Below are positions 1-11,680 of a DNA stretch of 64,000 nucleotides, in pieces. The stretch comes from Ottelia alismoides. Lineage: Eukaryota; Streptophyta; Magnoliopsida; Alismatales; Hydrocharitaceae. A program made the translations under genes and the position numbers. How positions within the stretch are numbered: position 1 is the first letter of the stretch; each line of letters starts with the position of its first letter. The notes beneath the pieces were generated by a model. It saw only the letters and a list, made by a program, of their open reading frames with translations, ran no database searches and had not been told where the DNA came from. Location of the stretch: contig JAZKJV010004148.1 in NCBI GenBank assembly GCA_037367405.1, positions 2,604,501 through 2,668,500 of the forward strand, given 5' to 3'.

Positions 1-1002
1 GAGGCTTTTGAGTACATGATTCTCACTCCCTTTTTTACTGCAGGCATGTACCTCATGGCCTTAAGGAGTGGCATCTCTTAAAAGATGTTCTGTAGGATAT
101 CTACCACTCCAAGATCAGATAGTGTTGTTTCTAATTTTTGTTTTTTTGGTTTTATTCAAAGAAGAAGGAAAATGACATAGAATTAGAAGAAGCATTCAAC
201 TTCTAATTTCACTTATTCAAAATAGAATCGCCACATACATTTCGACAACCATAATCAGTCTGTACAATGTTATCAAAAATAGGATTAGAAGAAATAACTT
301 AGGATGTGTTGTTGTTGTTGGTGTAGAAGGATTTTCTGTGATGGGGTGTTCTCTTTCCCTACTAATTGTGAATTGTGTCTCTCTTTATTATCTTTTTGCT
401 TTTTCTGAAAGAAGAAGGTGATGGTGGCAGAGGTGGTGAAGATGAAGATGGTAAAACTCCATGCTCGAGATATGAAACACTAGATCTCTATACTGTTGGT
501 GAAGAAGATGATGATGTGGAAGGTACGGCTCTCTCATTAGCTTGATCTCCCAATCCCAAAGGTTATGATGGTGTTGCAATCTCCTACCGCTCCTAAGATG
601 AATGTCATGTGATAAACATGTAAAATCAAGGGCCATACCTATCTTGGGTATGGATGGATCATGGGCTACCTGCTCCTTGTATCTGAAGTTGTTGGGAATT
701 TCATCAACCTGTGTTGGGATCAATGTCTTCGTTGTAGTTAGGTCTTCGATCCTCTAAGCCAGATCATTCATGTTCTTCATAACAAGGCAAGCTGATTAAG
801 TGCTAGATTCACCGAAGTTGCCTATGGATGCTCAAAGATAGGTTATCATTGAGACTGATAGTGAGGAGGTTGTTGGTATCAATACTATGGCTAATAATAA
901 TGAGGAGGAGGAGGATGTGAATACTATCCATATGATGCAGATTACTTTTGGAAGTAAGGCTAGTGAGGATATGCAGGATGCATCTACTGCTGACCATGTC
1001 TA
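1..1002. other. Unclassified repeat-like sequence
   Basis: No intact gene. The right limit is where similarity to the chromovirus gag leader region (compare 11105 onward) begins. On the plus strand about 795-1000 encodes an acidic stretch rich in Glu, Asp and Asn, broken by a stop; on the minus strand 388-723 is open and may be a FAR1-like fragment (separate entry). The segment could be another transposon joined to the chromovirus remnant. I cannot name it. Confidence 0.4.
388..723 (-). pseudogene. Possible FAR1/MULE-type N-terminal fragment
   Basis: An open minus-strand frame of 111 codons starts MIPTQVDEIPNNFRYKEQV and continues with PSIPKIGMA. The Pro-x-Ile-Gly-Met pattern begins the FAR1 DNA-binding domain of FHY3/FAR1 proteins and related Mutator-like transposases. 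About 30 codons on, a second frame reads FGIGRSS, resembling the Gly-Phe-x-Ile-Arg-x-Ser-Ser motif expected at that distance, so a frameshift would be required. The zinc-binding residues are not visible and the rest is His-rich out-of-frame sequence. This rests on two short motifs only; it may be chance. Confidence 0.25.
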
Positions 1003-1575
1003 TTGGTACGTGTATTATTCTCAACATCCTGCTGACGCCATAAAGCCATAGTTCTACCTCAACAGGTGTCTCAATGCTTTTAAATCAAGGAATCTTTCCC
1101 TTTCAGTAATTGTCTAGTAATGTTTGGTGTCTAAGAAGGGCCTTCTCCATTGCATCTTCAGTTGGGGTAGGAGCAGACTCACTTGAAGGATGGTAACTAG
1201 ATTCTTCTTTAAAAAGATGGACATAACCTTCAATCCTATCATCCACAGGTCTGGATGCCTTAGGTCTCTCAGATTGTGCATTGAGCCCTCTCCTCTAATG
1301 CTTGCTGCTTTTGCCCATTTTCTTGTAGCATTGTCATCATAGCGGCTAATTGCCTAAACAATTCTTGATCTGCCATGATCCTGGGATAAGTCAAGGCCAA
1401 AGGTTAGGTCCTAATATGTCTTAGCATGATGTACATAAGGGACAATGACTTGTGAATGGTACTGCAGTCAATTATTAAGATCAAAGGATCTCAATACAAC
1501 TTTAGTTTCTGAATACCGCTCATAGTTACTAATTACTAAATAAATTACTAGAGTAACCGGGCTTCGATACTAAAC
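1003..1575 (-). pseudogene. Chromovirus gag 5' fragment (left array copy)
   Basis: Collinear with 11105-11680 of the main element: the gag start codon (minus strand, 1376), the untranslated leader and the degenerate primer site next to the LTR at 1576 are all present. The gag frame is broken by stops, and homology stops near 1003, where unrelated sequence begins. It lies on the far side of the left LTR, so it is the 5' end of a second interior and shows that the chromovirus forms an LTR-interior-LTR-interior array. Confidence 0.8.
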
Positions 1576-3499
1576 TGTTGTGACCCCAATTCTGGGTCGT
1601 CATATCCTCCCATATCCGGATCTGGTTACTAAGCAATAATATATCCAGCAATCATAACAAACATTCAGAAACAAACTGGAAATTAAAATTACTCAAATAG
1701 AAAGTATTTAATACTTTTCCATTCACAAAATAAAGTTTACATGATCCATTGTCCAACTACAACCCTTTACATGTACATTAACTGGAAGGAAATACAAAAA
1801 AATATTACTAACCACCTTAGAGAGTAAAGCTATTGTGGCTGACTAGATGGAAAAAGTCCTTGCGATGGCTCACCGATACATGTTGGGTATTCCAATAAAT
1901 CATAGGATAACAATTAGCGAGTGCTAAGTAATGAAGAAGAGAAAAGTAAACAAATTGTGTAATTTTGCAAAACTTGTTGTCATTAAAAGTTACATTCCTT
2001 CTCATTAATTTAAGTCATATTATATTCTATTCCACATCAGGGATTAGTCCAAGGAAACCCCACCATTCTTGGACTCTGAAGTTGTGGATACTTCAGGATT
2101 TGAGATTGCATTGATCTGGTGAGCTTATGCTGCAGACGTCACCTCAACCAATCCTCCAATACTACCCCTGACAATTTTCCTTTTCTTCTATTAACAAGGG
2201 TTTCAAACCCTCAGCCTGGAACACAAAGGAGCACACCGTCCCCAAGGTCCTGGTTGCTTAAAACCTCAGGCTAACCTTTAATTACATATCCTAGCAGCTT
2301 TAAATACATGTTATTGTGACCCAGCCACTATTGAACCACCTGTGCCTCCACATGGCACAACCACATCTTCCGTCATTCAACCCGAATATATTGGCACCTG
2401 GTATCACGCATTGCAAATCATTCATTTGGTGCGCACTTATCAAAACAAGGCAACCATGTACCACCTAGGTAGGGTCACACCAATACGGATTCCTTCCGAC
2501 AAACTACAGGTTGCATGCCTGACCAGTAGTTCTATTCCTAATCATTTCTTTAATGTAACACATGATCTTTTTCACGATTCAAACCAACAAATATCAATTC
2601 CCATGATGTAGTTCTCAATTCAGCCTTATATTTTCATAACCATAAAATACTAAGTATAGGCTTACAATATATTAATTCATATATTTATATACTCATAATT
2701 ATGCACATTTTAACTTCCAAACACTGACTTTCCAAGTCACTACATCAATTAGATGCTTAGACCTTATTTTAGTGGGAATTACAAAGCAACTTTTCATACT
2801 TTCTCAAAAATAGCCAAATTAAGATTCTTCGTAGCAAAGAACATAAAATCAGAAAATTCAATGATCTCATATGAAATCCCAACTACAAAAGGAAGGATTT
2901 CGTTACCTAATCGAGCTCTCTCTCTCTAGTATACAGTTCTTTATTGTGATTCACTTTCAAAAGGATGATTTATGCTCCTAAATGATCGAATTTCATTTTC
3001 ATATCAAAAACGCTAAGAACGTGCCAAGAACGCGAGGAACGAACAAAGAACAAGAAGAACGCGAAGAACAAATGAAGAACACAAAGAACGTGAAGAACAT
3101 ATTTCCTCTTGAAATTTCGGCAGAACTTCCCCTTATACGGGGTGACATTTCTAAGAAAAATTTCGACAGAGTTTCCCCATATATCGGGACATATTATAAG
3201 AAAATTTCGGTAGAGTTTCCCGTTATATCAGGACATATTTATTAGAAAGTTTCGACAGAGTTTCCCTTATAAAATCACTAAAAGGAAAACAGAAAGGGAA
3301 CTGAACATGAATCGAAAACCAAACTCACGAAGCAAAACGAGAGAGTATCGTACCTTCCTCCTCCTCGTTCTCCCGACAACGCTTCACTAGCGCTCCTTCC
3401 TCGCCTCCTACTACTCCTCCAGACCTCTCGACTCTAGCCCTTGGGGTAGTGGTGGTAGTGGAAATCGTAGAGAATGAATGGGCAGGGGGTATTTATATG
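1576..3499 (-). repeat. Chromovirus LTR, left copy, R-U5 side
   Basis: Matches 11681-13566 along its length. In the plus direction it starts TGTTGTGACCCC next to a decayed primer site and ends at the TATA box (plus-strand TATTTATA at 3490-3497), where a solo Athila LTR is inserted. The remainder of this LTR resumes at 6679. By eye it differs from the right LTR by several substitutions per 60 bases, so the two LTRs are old. Confidence 0.9.
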
Positions 3500-4386
3500 T
3501 GATGAATCTCAGATTTCATCACTCTAAAAGTAATTAATTAAGCTCAAATTCCTAAAACTCATTTTTTTCATTTATTCTTCATAATTAGCATTTATGTATA
3601 TTTTGATAAGAATGGAATTTTATCACTCATTTTTGCACAAAATAAAGAAGCCAAAAATCCCCGGCCAAATTGACCTGTAAATAGCCTAACTTGCCTGTTT
3701 TTTAACTAATTCATGCTAACTCCAAATGACCTGAAACGACCTCCACTATGTACATATCACAAACAATAATAAACAAAAAATACAAAAAAATCATTAACCT
3801 AAATAAGTGGACCAAAAACCCAAACCCTCAGTTCTAGATTTCTGGACTAAAACCTTGATAGCTTCCTCATACAGTGTTCGATTTGATCCTATTCACTTTT
3901 GAACTAATATACATTCAAATAACTTCAAAAAAGACCAAGTTCAAATGAATCGGAGCTCATATGTGAAAGTTGGGTTTTGGACCTTGAAATCAAAGAAACT
4001 ATGTCTTAGTCTTCACTAACTGTCTGTACAAAAAGTGTCATTTTCAAAGTTTATTTTATTTCTTTTTTTCTAACTAAATAAAATCCAAAAAAAGTTAGAT
4101 TGATGTGTAAATATTTATCTTTGATTTTATCATTTTTTTTGGATTTTTATCTGGTTTTAAAATGACATAAATATTATATAATCCAAAAATCAAGGTATTC
4201 TATATACATGGGATGCCCCCAAAATATCACTTTGCACAATTGATCGATTTTGGTTTTGATCCCTTCATGATGGTTGTAGATCTCATCAAGAAAAGCAATT
4301 TTAGTGAAGAAACTTTTTCGATCCAAGGTCATTTGCTATTTACTCCAGAATTATCTTTCTCTTTTATTTCTGAATTTTCTAGGGCT

Positions 4387-4419
4387 GACACGTGGCAGGT
4401 CCTGGAGACGCCACGTGTC
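4387..4419. promoter_or_regulatory. G-box palindrome in solo-LTR U3
   Basis: GACACGTGGC and GCCACGTGTC form perfect 10-bp outer arms around a 13-base centre. Each arm carries a CACGTG core, the plant G-box bound by bZIP/bHLH factors. The same palindrome is conserved at 28186-28218 and 56771-56803. It lies about 430 bases upstream of the LTR TATA box. Confidence 0.6.
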
Positions 4420-4831
4420 ACCCATTATTGGGCCTTTTATTATATTGTTTTTATATAAAAAAACACGCACATGCGCTACGTGCCCATCACGCACGTGCAA
4501 TGCATGTGCCCGACTCCAGTCGTCTCCTCTTGCTGCCACATGGAGCGATCGGGGCAATCCAATCTCGGTCGATCGGACGGCACCTGTACGCCGTCTCTTT
4601 CCTCCCCCATTCCAAATTATATCGCTCCTCCCTGCGTATCTTGTGGCCGATCTTGCAATCCACCGCTGCCCTGTGATCTCCGATGCGTATCCCATCATCC
4701 GATCTATCCCTTGTCACTCGACCTTAGCCAATCATTCCCCTCGTCTCCGATCCCTTTCCCAATCCGGCGTCCCTCTCCAATATTCCCATCAAATCATCGC
4801 CCACTTTCCTTCTCCGATTACCCCCCACGGC

Positions 4832-4839
4832 CTTTAAAA
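4832..4839 (+). promoter_or_regulatory. TATA box of solo Athila LTR
   Basis: CTTTAAAA after a C-rich run and before a CT-rich leader, at the step from AT-rich U3 to GC-rich R/U5. The same layout is seen in the other Athila LTRs. Confidence 0.5.
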
Positions 4840-4859
4840 CCCCGCACTGCTCCTCGTCA

Positions 4860-5560
4860 AACCTCCATTCGTCGATCGCATAGCTTAGTAAGGGTTGACA
4901 GTGACAGCGTCGCCTCTGCAAGCCCGGCGAGATCCAAGGCATCTGCCTTGTTGTAGCTTGCAACCACTAGCAGCTACTTGCTCCGGCCCATGCCGTCGAG
5001 CCCCATCGACCCATCCAATCTCCATCGGAGCTCGGCTCCTTCGCAAGCCGTGCTCCACCACTTCACCAATGAATACCACTCCATCGGCCACCTTCAACTC
5101 CACTACCACTAGAGACCGCCTCTGCCATCCTCTTCCCCAATCTTCCTCCCCCAAATACCTTCACCTCTATCATCAACTCCACCGTCGAAGCTGCAACATC
5201 TTCAATCGTCGGACCTTCATCCTCTACCTCAACACGTTGTCAATGGCCAGAAGCCTCCTCTGCAGCAAGCTTCATCGACATCCCCATCAACAACGACAAC
5301 CGCTTGCTCTGCCGCGACCATCGACGACATGAAGCACTTTCCCCACCACCAAGCTCTGACCGTGCAGTAGTTCCTCAGCCTTCCTCCACCGCGGAGACTG
5401 TAAAATCTGTCACCGTCGACCATCGTAGGAGACGGTGCCGCTCTACCTCCTCCGTCACTCCAGCCATCAGGTGCAGGCCCAAGCCCCCCCTCCCACGTGC
5501 ATTGCACGTTCCTGGCGGGGAACTTGCATCAGTGCCCCTACAGCTCTGTCTAATTGTGCG
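4860..5560 (+). other. CpG-rich R/U5 leader of solo LTR
   Basis: About 0.7 kb of C- and CT-rich sequence just downstream of the TATA box. Open frames on both strands (for example 4895-5332 plus) are Pro/Ser/Arg-rich and do not resemble frames in the matching GC-rich leaders at about 25000-25700, 26600-27300 and 37900-38600, so I do not call a gene. Confidence 0.55.
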
Positions 5561-6678
5561 GTCGTCCTGCCATTTCCAAAGTCACATGCATTACATGTAA
5601 TCGTGGATATTTTGCACTAAGAGCCCCAGAGTTTAGCATATTCTCTATCCAGTGCCGCCGACCAGAGGGCACATGCGATGTACGTGCCCCTCTAGAAATT
5701 TGCAGTTGAACCCCTAGGTGTTGCGGTAATTACAAAATAATCCTTCCAGCATTATTTTATTATTGTCCCCTACGGTTTCGAACCTCTACATTGCATTATT
5801 TTATTTATAAAAAATAGGCATGATGTTCTACAACTAATTCTCTACATCTTGGCATATGTTCGACATTTTTGTGATCAGTGACTAATTAATAATTAATTGT
5901 TTTTTTGAAAAATTGCATATTTTCCCCATTCTGTGCTTGAAAGTTCATAATTCATTATCCATTTGTCTAAAAATTACTGAAAAATCATAGATTTTAGATT
6001 TAGTTGTATGTTACATCATGCCCAAAAAGAATTGCATGTGCATGCATCATTTTCCCTCTAAGAAGATATTTTGCATATTTGAATATTTAATTGTTAATAT
6101 GTATTAAATCTCATATTTTCGAGGTTTAGGATTTTTTGAGATCGATCACCTAGTGATAGTTCTTGGATAATTTTATCCCTTGAAACTAATTAAGTTTAAT
6201 ATTTATTATAAATAATTATTGAAATTCACTTTGTTGGCATTGAAAAAATCATAAAATATTTATCTTGTATCTAAAAATTCCTAAAAAATACAGTGCATTA
6301 ATTTCATCCTTATTGTCATCTTGGCAAAGTTTCGTATTTTTCGGACATCGTTTGATTGATATTCATTTTATAGTCCTAAAATCGGCCAAATTTGCATTTT
6401 GCATCCCAACTTTGCATTAAAAAAAATAAAAAAAGACCGCCTCGAAAACCATGCATGAACTTTGATAGACAAATTTCTAGGTTGTTCCTTTGCCTACTTG
6501 AGTTTGACCTTGGGACTTGCCCAAGTAAAATAAACATAGAACCGCATTGATTAAAATTGACTAAATATCTTGTGGTTATTCCTTGACCGATTCCAATTGC
6601 CCACCTACAATGAAACGACATTAGTTTAAGCGTACGACAATTGACGCATATTGACCAGGACATCTTCCGGACTCATCA

Positions 6679-6913
6679 ATAGGCTCCAAAAAATCACTAA
6701 CCATTGTTAGAAAACCATGATTTAGACCTTAATCGTGTTTAGTGGCCCATAGTTTTGGCCAAAACTTATCTGAAACTTAGGGCTTAAGTTAGAACATTCC
6801 AGAGGATTCTAGATTTGCTAATGACGCTTAATTAACGGAATCGTGATTAACATTCACTAATCATGATTTAACTTTCATGGCTTGTGCTTATCTTTTGCTA
6901 GCTATTGATTAGT
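6679..6913 (-). repeat. Chromovirus LTR, left copy, U3 remnant
   Basis: Continues the left LTR after the solo-LTR insertion and matches 13561-13812. Similarity stops at 6913, where sequence passes directly into integrase/chromodomain coding sequence. The expected last part of the chromodomain, the 3' untranslated region, the polypurine tract and the outer U3 are missing, so a deletion joined the two. Confidence 0.85.
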
Positions 6914-7228
6914 GTTGAGCCATAACACTTTAACTAGAGGTACCTCTTTGTTTCTCAACTTCTTGATATCCCTGTCTAGTATTTGCACAGGTATTTCTTG
7001 GTATGTCAAGTCAGCTTCAACATGTAGATCAACATAGCTTATCTTATGTTCATGATCCTTGATATAATTTCTCATATTTGATACATGAAAAACATCATTT
7101 ATTGCCGAAAGATGTGGAGGAAGTGGAAGTCTATAGGCGACTTTTCCAATCCGTTGAATATTTTCAAAGGGACCTACGAACCTGGGTGCTAACTTCCCAC
7201 GCAAGACAAACCTCTGAACACCCTTCAT
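6902..7228 (-). pseudogene. Chromovirus integrase C-terminus and chromodomain start
   Basis: Encodes the C-terminal part of a gypsy integrase: GKLAPRFVGPFE, VAYRLPLPPHLS and NDVFHVSNMR are family hallmarks, followed by the chromodomain start (PVQILDRDIKKLR, PLVKVLW). The frame then runs into LTR sequence and stops, so the chromodomain is cut about 20 residues short of usual. Chromodomains direct integration to marked chromatin; this one cannot be complete. The upstream end is separated from the integrase core by stops. Confidence 0.85.
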
Positions 7229-8252
7229 AGGTGATACTTTGAGAAATACAAAGTCACTACCTAAAATTCATGGTCTCTTCGCCTGGTATCACTATCTCTT
7301 TTCTGGCGACTATGGGCAGTTATTAGTTTTTTTTCGAGCAAGCTCTACACCTTCCCGTGTCTTCTGGAGTCTATCTGAATCGTAAAGGTTCTTTATCCTG
7401 ACCTCTTTCCAACACAAAGTAGTACACCTACGTCCATGTAGTGCTTCAAATGGTGTCATGCCAATACATGCATGGGGACTATTGTTGTAGGTGATTCCAC
7501 ATGATGCAAATGTTTAATCCATGATCCCTTCCATTCTAAGGCACATGCTCATAGCATATTTTCTAGTGTCTGAATCGTACGTTTTGACTGACTGTCTGTT
7601 TGTGGATGATATGATATGCTCAAGCATAACTGTGTACCTAAAGCTTTCATGAAGTTCTCCCAATAGTGTGAGGTGAATTGTGAATCTCGATCGGTAACTA
7701 CTTACTTTAGGATACCATGGAGACAGATCACATGTATAATATATAACTAAGCATGCTGGTCTTTAGTGAAAGACAGGCTTATTGGAATAAAGTGTGCCAC
7801 CTTGGTCAGACGATCTATTATAACCCATATACTATCTTTGCCACTAGTCGTCTGAGGTAAGCAAGTAACAAAGTCCATGGAAATGCTTTCCCATTTCCAC
7901 TCAGTTATAGGGAGGGGTTGTAACAATCCTGGTGGCTTTTGGTGTGAAGCTTTTACTTATTGGCAAGTGAAACATGAATTCACAAACTTAGCAACATCTT
8001 TCATCATTGCCAGCCACCAAAAGTATGAATGAAGATCCTTATACATCTTTGTAATTCCTAGACGAATAGATAATCTAGAACAATATGCTTCACGTAAGAT
8101 GTCTTTCCTAAGTTCAGGTGTGTCTGGTACACAAACTTTTGTGATGGTTATATAGTAACCCATCTTATATCCGGAATTCTTCTATCTCATTCTTCTCAAG
8201 TTGTTGTCTCAAGTCTTTAAGGACTGGATCATCCTCTTGTCCTTTCTTTATT
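7229..8252 (-). pseudogene. Chromovirus integrase core, broken
   Basis: Fragments in shifting frames give a decayed zinc-binding domain (frame 8163-7957, ending CFTCQ; both His positions of the HHCC motif are replaced, one by Tyr and one by Arg), a core first Asp in SMDFVTCLP, a second Asp in VTDRDSQF, and the third acidic position changed from Glu to Lys in SQSKRTIQTLE. Several stops interrupt the core. It cannot be active even apart from the stops. Confidence 0.8.
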
Positions 8253-9164
8253 CTATCCCAGATATCTGGTTTGTATCTGTGAGGAATAATAATAATCAGC
8301 GTTACTATCAAATGGTTTCCATTCATTTAACGTTGATAGTAAACCCCAGAAGTGGATATCACTCACTAACCTAGGTGAATAAGTTCTTTTGCTAAGGGCA
8401 TCTGCTACGACATTCCCCTTACCAGGGTGGTAGAAGATAGGGCAGTCATAATCTTTCAACAACTCTAGCCACCATCTCTGTCTCATATTGATCTCCTTTT
8501 GATCAAATAGATATTTCAAGCATTTATGATCGGTGAAAATTTCAAAAGTAATACCATACATGTAGTGTCTCCATATCTTTAAAGCGAAAACTACGACAGA
8601 TAATTCAAGGTCATGTGTTGGGTAGTTCTTCTCATGTGTCCTGAGTTGTCGTGATGCATAAGCAACGACCTTATCATGTTGTATAAGAACTACTCCAAGT
8701 CCTTCTTTAGATGCGTCAGTGTACACTGTAAACCCTTCACTCCTGGAGGTGAGAGTAAGGATGGGTGCATATGTTAGGCATTCTGTCAGTGTTTGGAAAC
8801 TAATTTTGCATGCATCGGACCATATGAATGGAACTTCCTTCTGGGTCAACCTAGTCATTGGCAATGCTATTTGTGAAAAGTCCTTCACAAATCTTCTATA
8901 ATATCTAGCTAATCCCAGAAAAGATCGTATTTCTATGACAGTCTTCGGGAGTTCCCAACTCATCACCGCACTAACCATTTTAGAATCAACTGATATACCT
9001 TCCCCAGAAATAACATGGCCTAAGAAAGATACTTCAGATAGCCAGAAGTCACATTTGCTATATTTAGCATACAATTTGTTCTTCCTTAGAGTTTCAAGTG
9101 CTTGCTTGAGATGGTGTTCATGCTGGTACTTATCTTTGGAGTAAATAAGCACATCATCAATGAA
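8253..9164 (-). pseudogene. Chromovirus RT C-terminal part and RNase H
   Basis: A 299-codon open frame. It opens just after the RT catalytic FIDD (9153-9164), runs through the RT thumb ([24 protein letters not shown]) and the full RNase H domain. The RNase H acidic residues are visible in [20 protein letters not shown] and VADALSK. This is the best preserved coding block in the array, although the integrase after it is broken. Confidence 0.9.
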
Positions 9165-9660
9165 TACTACTTTAAGAGGTCTAGGAACTCCATGAATACT
9201 CGATTCATGAGATCCATGAAGACCGCTAGGGCATTTGTTAGTCCAAAAGGCATAACTGAAAATTCATAATGCACGTATCTAGTTCGAAAGGTTGTTTTGC
9301 GAATATTTGTATCATTAATTTTCAAATGATGGTATCCAGATCTTAAATCAATCTTGGAATACACAGTCGAACCCTGTAACTGCTCAAAGAGATCAGCTAT
9401 TCTTTGTAGAGGATACTTATTCTTTATTGTCATCTTTTTTAGTTGTCTATAGTCAATGCATAATTGCATCGACCTATCCTTCTTCCTTACAAAGAAATCA
9501 GGTGCACCCCATGGTGAAGTACTAGGACGAATGAAGCCTTTGTCTAACAGTTCTTGTAATTGTACCTTTAACTCCCATAACTCCACCGGTGCCATCCTAC
9601 ATGGAGGAATAGAGATAGGCAAAGTATCAAGTTTGAGAGAGATTTCAAATTCAATCTCTC
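9165..9660 (-). pseudogene. Chromovirus RT N-terminal part
   Basis: Encodes the RT fingers and palm: [44 protein letters not shown]. The frame ends in LLK and a stop just before the catalytic FIDD, which lies in another frame; a small indel at about 9165-9180 therefore splits the enzyme. The upstream side runs into stops before the protease region. Confidence 0.9.
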
Positions 9661-10279
9661 ACTCATGTGGTAATCCAGGTAATTCTTTTGGAAATACATC
9701 AGGAAACTCGCACACTATAGGCACATCTTATATCATTCTATTTGACCCTGATGTAGTGGATCCATAAGCTAAATAGTCTTGACACCCTTGTTCTAACAGT
9801 TGTTGAGCCTTTAGAGTAGAGATGTATTTGACATCATCATTGGATGTCTTTCTAATAAATTGGAACACTGTCGATTTAGGAATGTGAAAAGTTATTGTCA
9901 TCTAGAAATAATCAAGGTATGCATGATACCTTTCTAACCAATCCATCCCCAGTATGAGATCAAAGTCATCAATTTCGATTAGTAGTATTAAAACAGGTAA
10001 CTGATATCCCGCTATCAGTACTATACAATTATCCAGGATTTCTCGGATTATAAATACTTGTCCTCATGGTCCCTTAATCAGATAGGACAATTGTACTTCT
10101 ATTGGTATCTTACCCAAAGTGGTAACTAACCATCGAGCAATAAATGAATGTGAAGCACCAGAATCAAATAAGGCAAGTACTGAAAAGCCACGAAAAGTAA
10201 GAGTACCTCGTACGACTGCACCTAAATTGTTGGCTTGTTCTTCAGTTATGGCATTGAGTTGGCCATTAGGAATAGGCAA
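9661..10279 (-). pseudogene. Chromovirus retropepsin region
   Basis: The 10279-10064 frame holds the aspartic protease active site in FDSGASHSF (about 10142-10172), intact. A stop follows after YLIKGP, and the next stretch in another frame contains the conserved DLILGMDWLERY of gypsy proteases. The protease would process the gag-pol polyprotein. Confidence 0.85.
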
Positions 10280-11482
10280 GCTAGAACCCCCAACACTTTG
10301 TGGTGGTTGCTGTTTAGGAGACGCTCCTTGTGAGCCACGTCCTCTACCATGTCTTCCTCCATGTGTTGCTCCATTGCTCGAGGTGGATGTTATGTTATTA
10401 ATTGGGGTAGGTTTAAACCCCGACCCTCATAACTTTTGACAATCTTTCTTGATGTGTCCTTTCTGATGATAGTAATAACACAGACATGTTCCTGTTTGAG
10501 CTGAAAACCCAGCCACAGAGGTACTAACTCCTGCTGTTGAGTCGCGAGGATATAGTGGAGGTCTAGAGAAACCCCTTCTTCCAGATAGTTCCTGGCCCAA
10601 CGTCTGTAGCGAGCTTATAATAGACCCAACTTGATGATAACGATTGTCACTTCAGTTATAATTCGCCTTACGTTTGGATGGTCCACCAGTAAAGTGGAAG
10701 CTTCTTCTTCGGCGGTTATCATCCCTCTCTATCTCAATACGAGAGGCGATGTCCATGGCTTCATCTACAGTGGTAGCTCTAAAACCTGCAAGCTTCTCTC
10801 TCAAATCTCCCTGAAGACCGCTAATAAATTTGGTAATACACTCTTGTGGTGAAGCTTCTAGAGCTGGGGAGCAACGTAGCAGCTCTGTAAAGTGAATATG
10901 ATAATCATGTACATTCTTGGATCCTTGGGTCAAAGAAGCCAACTCTCTCCTCTTCAATTCTTCCCAATGGGAGGGATAGAAGTGAGCTTGGAACCTCTCT
11001 TCAAAAACATCTTATGGAACATGATTTACTAATTTCTTGGAAATGGCTCTCCACCATCGTCATGCATAGTCTACTAGGGAGTAATCAGTGAAGTGCACCA
11101 AAGTGTCTGCTGGTACATGTATTATTCTCAACATCCTACTGATGTCATCAACCCATAGTTCTGCCTCAGTAAGTGCCTCTATGCTTTTAAATCGATGAAT
11201 CTTTCCCTTTCGGTAATTGTCTAGTAAAGTTTGGTGTCTAAGAAGGACCTTCTCCATTGCACCTTTAGCTGGGTTAGGAACAGACTCAGTTGAAGGATGG
11301 TAACTAGATTCTTTCTCAAAAAGATGGACAGAACCTTCAATCCTACCATCCACGGGTCTGGATGCCTCAGGTCTCTGAGCGTGTGCATTGAGCCTCTCCA
11401 CTAATGCTTGCTACTTTTGCCCCATTTCTTGCAGCATTGTCATCATAGCGGCTAATTACCTAGACACATCCTGGTCTGCCAT
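10280..11482 (-). pseudogene. Chromovirus gag
   Basis: The gag start codon is at 11482, reading MADQDVSR then a stop. The capsid part includes AELWVDDISRMLRII, FQAHFYPSHWEELKRRELASL and CITKFISGLQGDLREKL, typical of the plant retrotransposon gag domain. Near 10438-10481 a zinc knuckle is recognisable (HQKGHIKKDC) but its second Cys is a Tyr. At least four in-frame stops are present. The same region is duplicated in part at 1003-1376. Confidence 0.85.
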
Positions 11483-11663
11483 GATCCTGGGATAAATCAA
11501 GGCCACAGGTTAGGTCCTATATGTCTTAGCATGATGTACATAAGGGACAATAACTTGTGAATGGTACTACAGTCAATTATTAAGATCAAAGGATCTTAAT
11601 ACAATCTTAGTTTCTGTATACCACTCATAGATGTTAATTAATAAATAAATTACTAGAGTAATC

Positions 11664-11677
11664 GAGCTCTGATACCA
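11664..11677 (-). other. Chromovirus primer binding site (tRNA-iMet)
   Basis: Minus strand TGGTATCAGAGCTC, the standard complement of initiator tRNA-Met, three bases from the LTR edge at 11681. It fixes the orientation of the element as minus. Confidence 0.9.
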
Positions 11678-11680
11678 AAT

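Larger units (their letters stand above)
3500..6678 (+). mobile_element. Solo Athila-family LTR nested in chromovirus LTR
   Basis: Starts TGATGAATC and ends GACTCATCA, terminal sequences shared with the LTRs of elements A and B (57665 and 63498, opposite strand). Flanks ATATG (3495-3499) and ATAGG (6679-6683) fit a 5-bp target duplication with one change; the uninterrupted site is seen at 13561-13566. Inside are an AT-rich U3 with a G-box palindrome, a TATA box near 4832, a CpG-rich leader and an AT-rich U5. There is no interior, so the rest was lost by LTR-LTR recombination. Many short open frames here are composition artefacts. Confidence 0.9.

Noticed and set aside
4304..5600. Overlapping open frames up to 177 codons
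   Set aside because: Same situation in the solo LTR leader: Pro/Ser/Arg-rich frames on both strands, not conserved in the equivalent islands of related LTRs.
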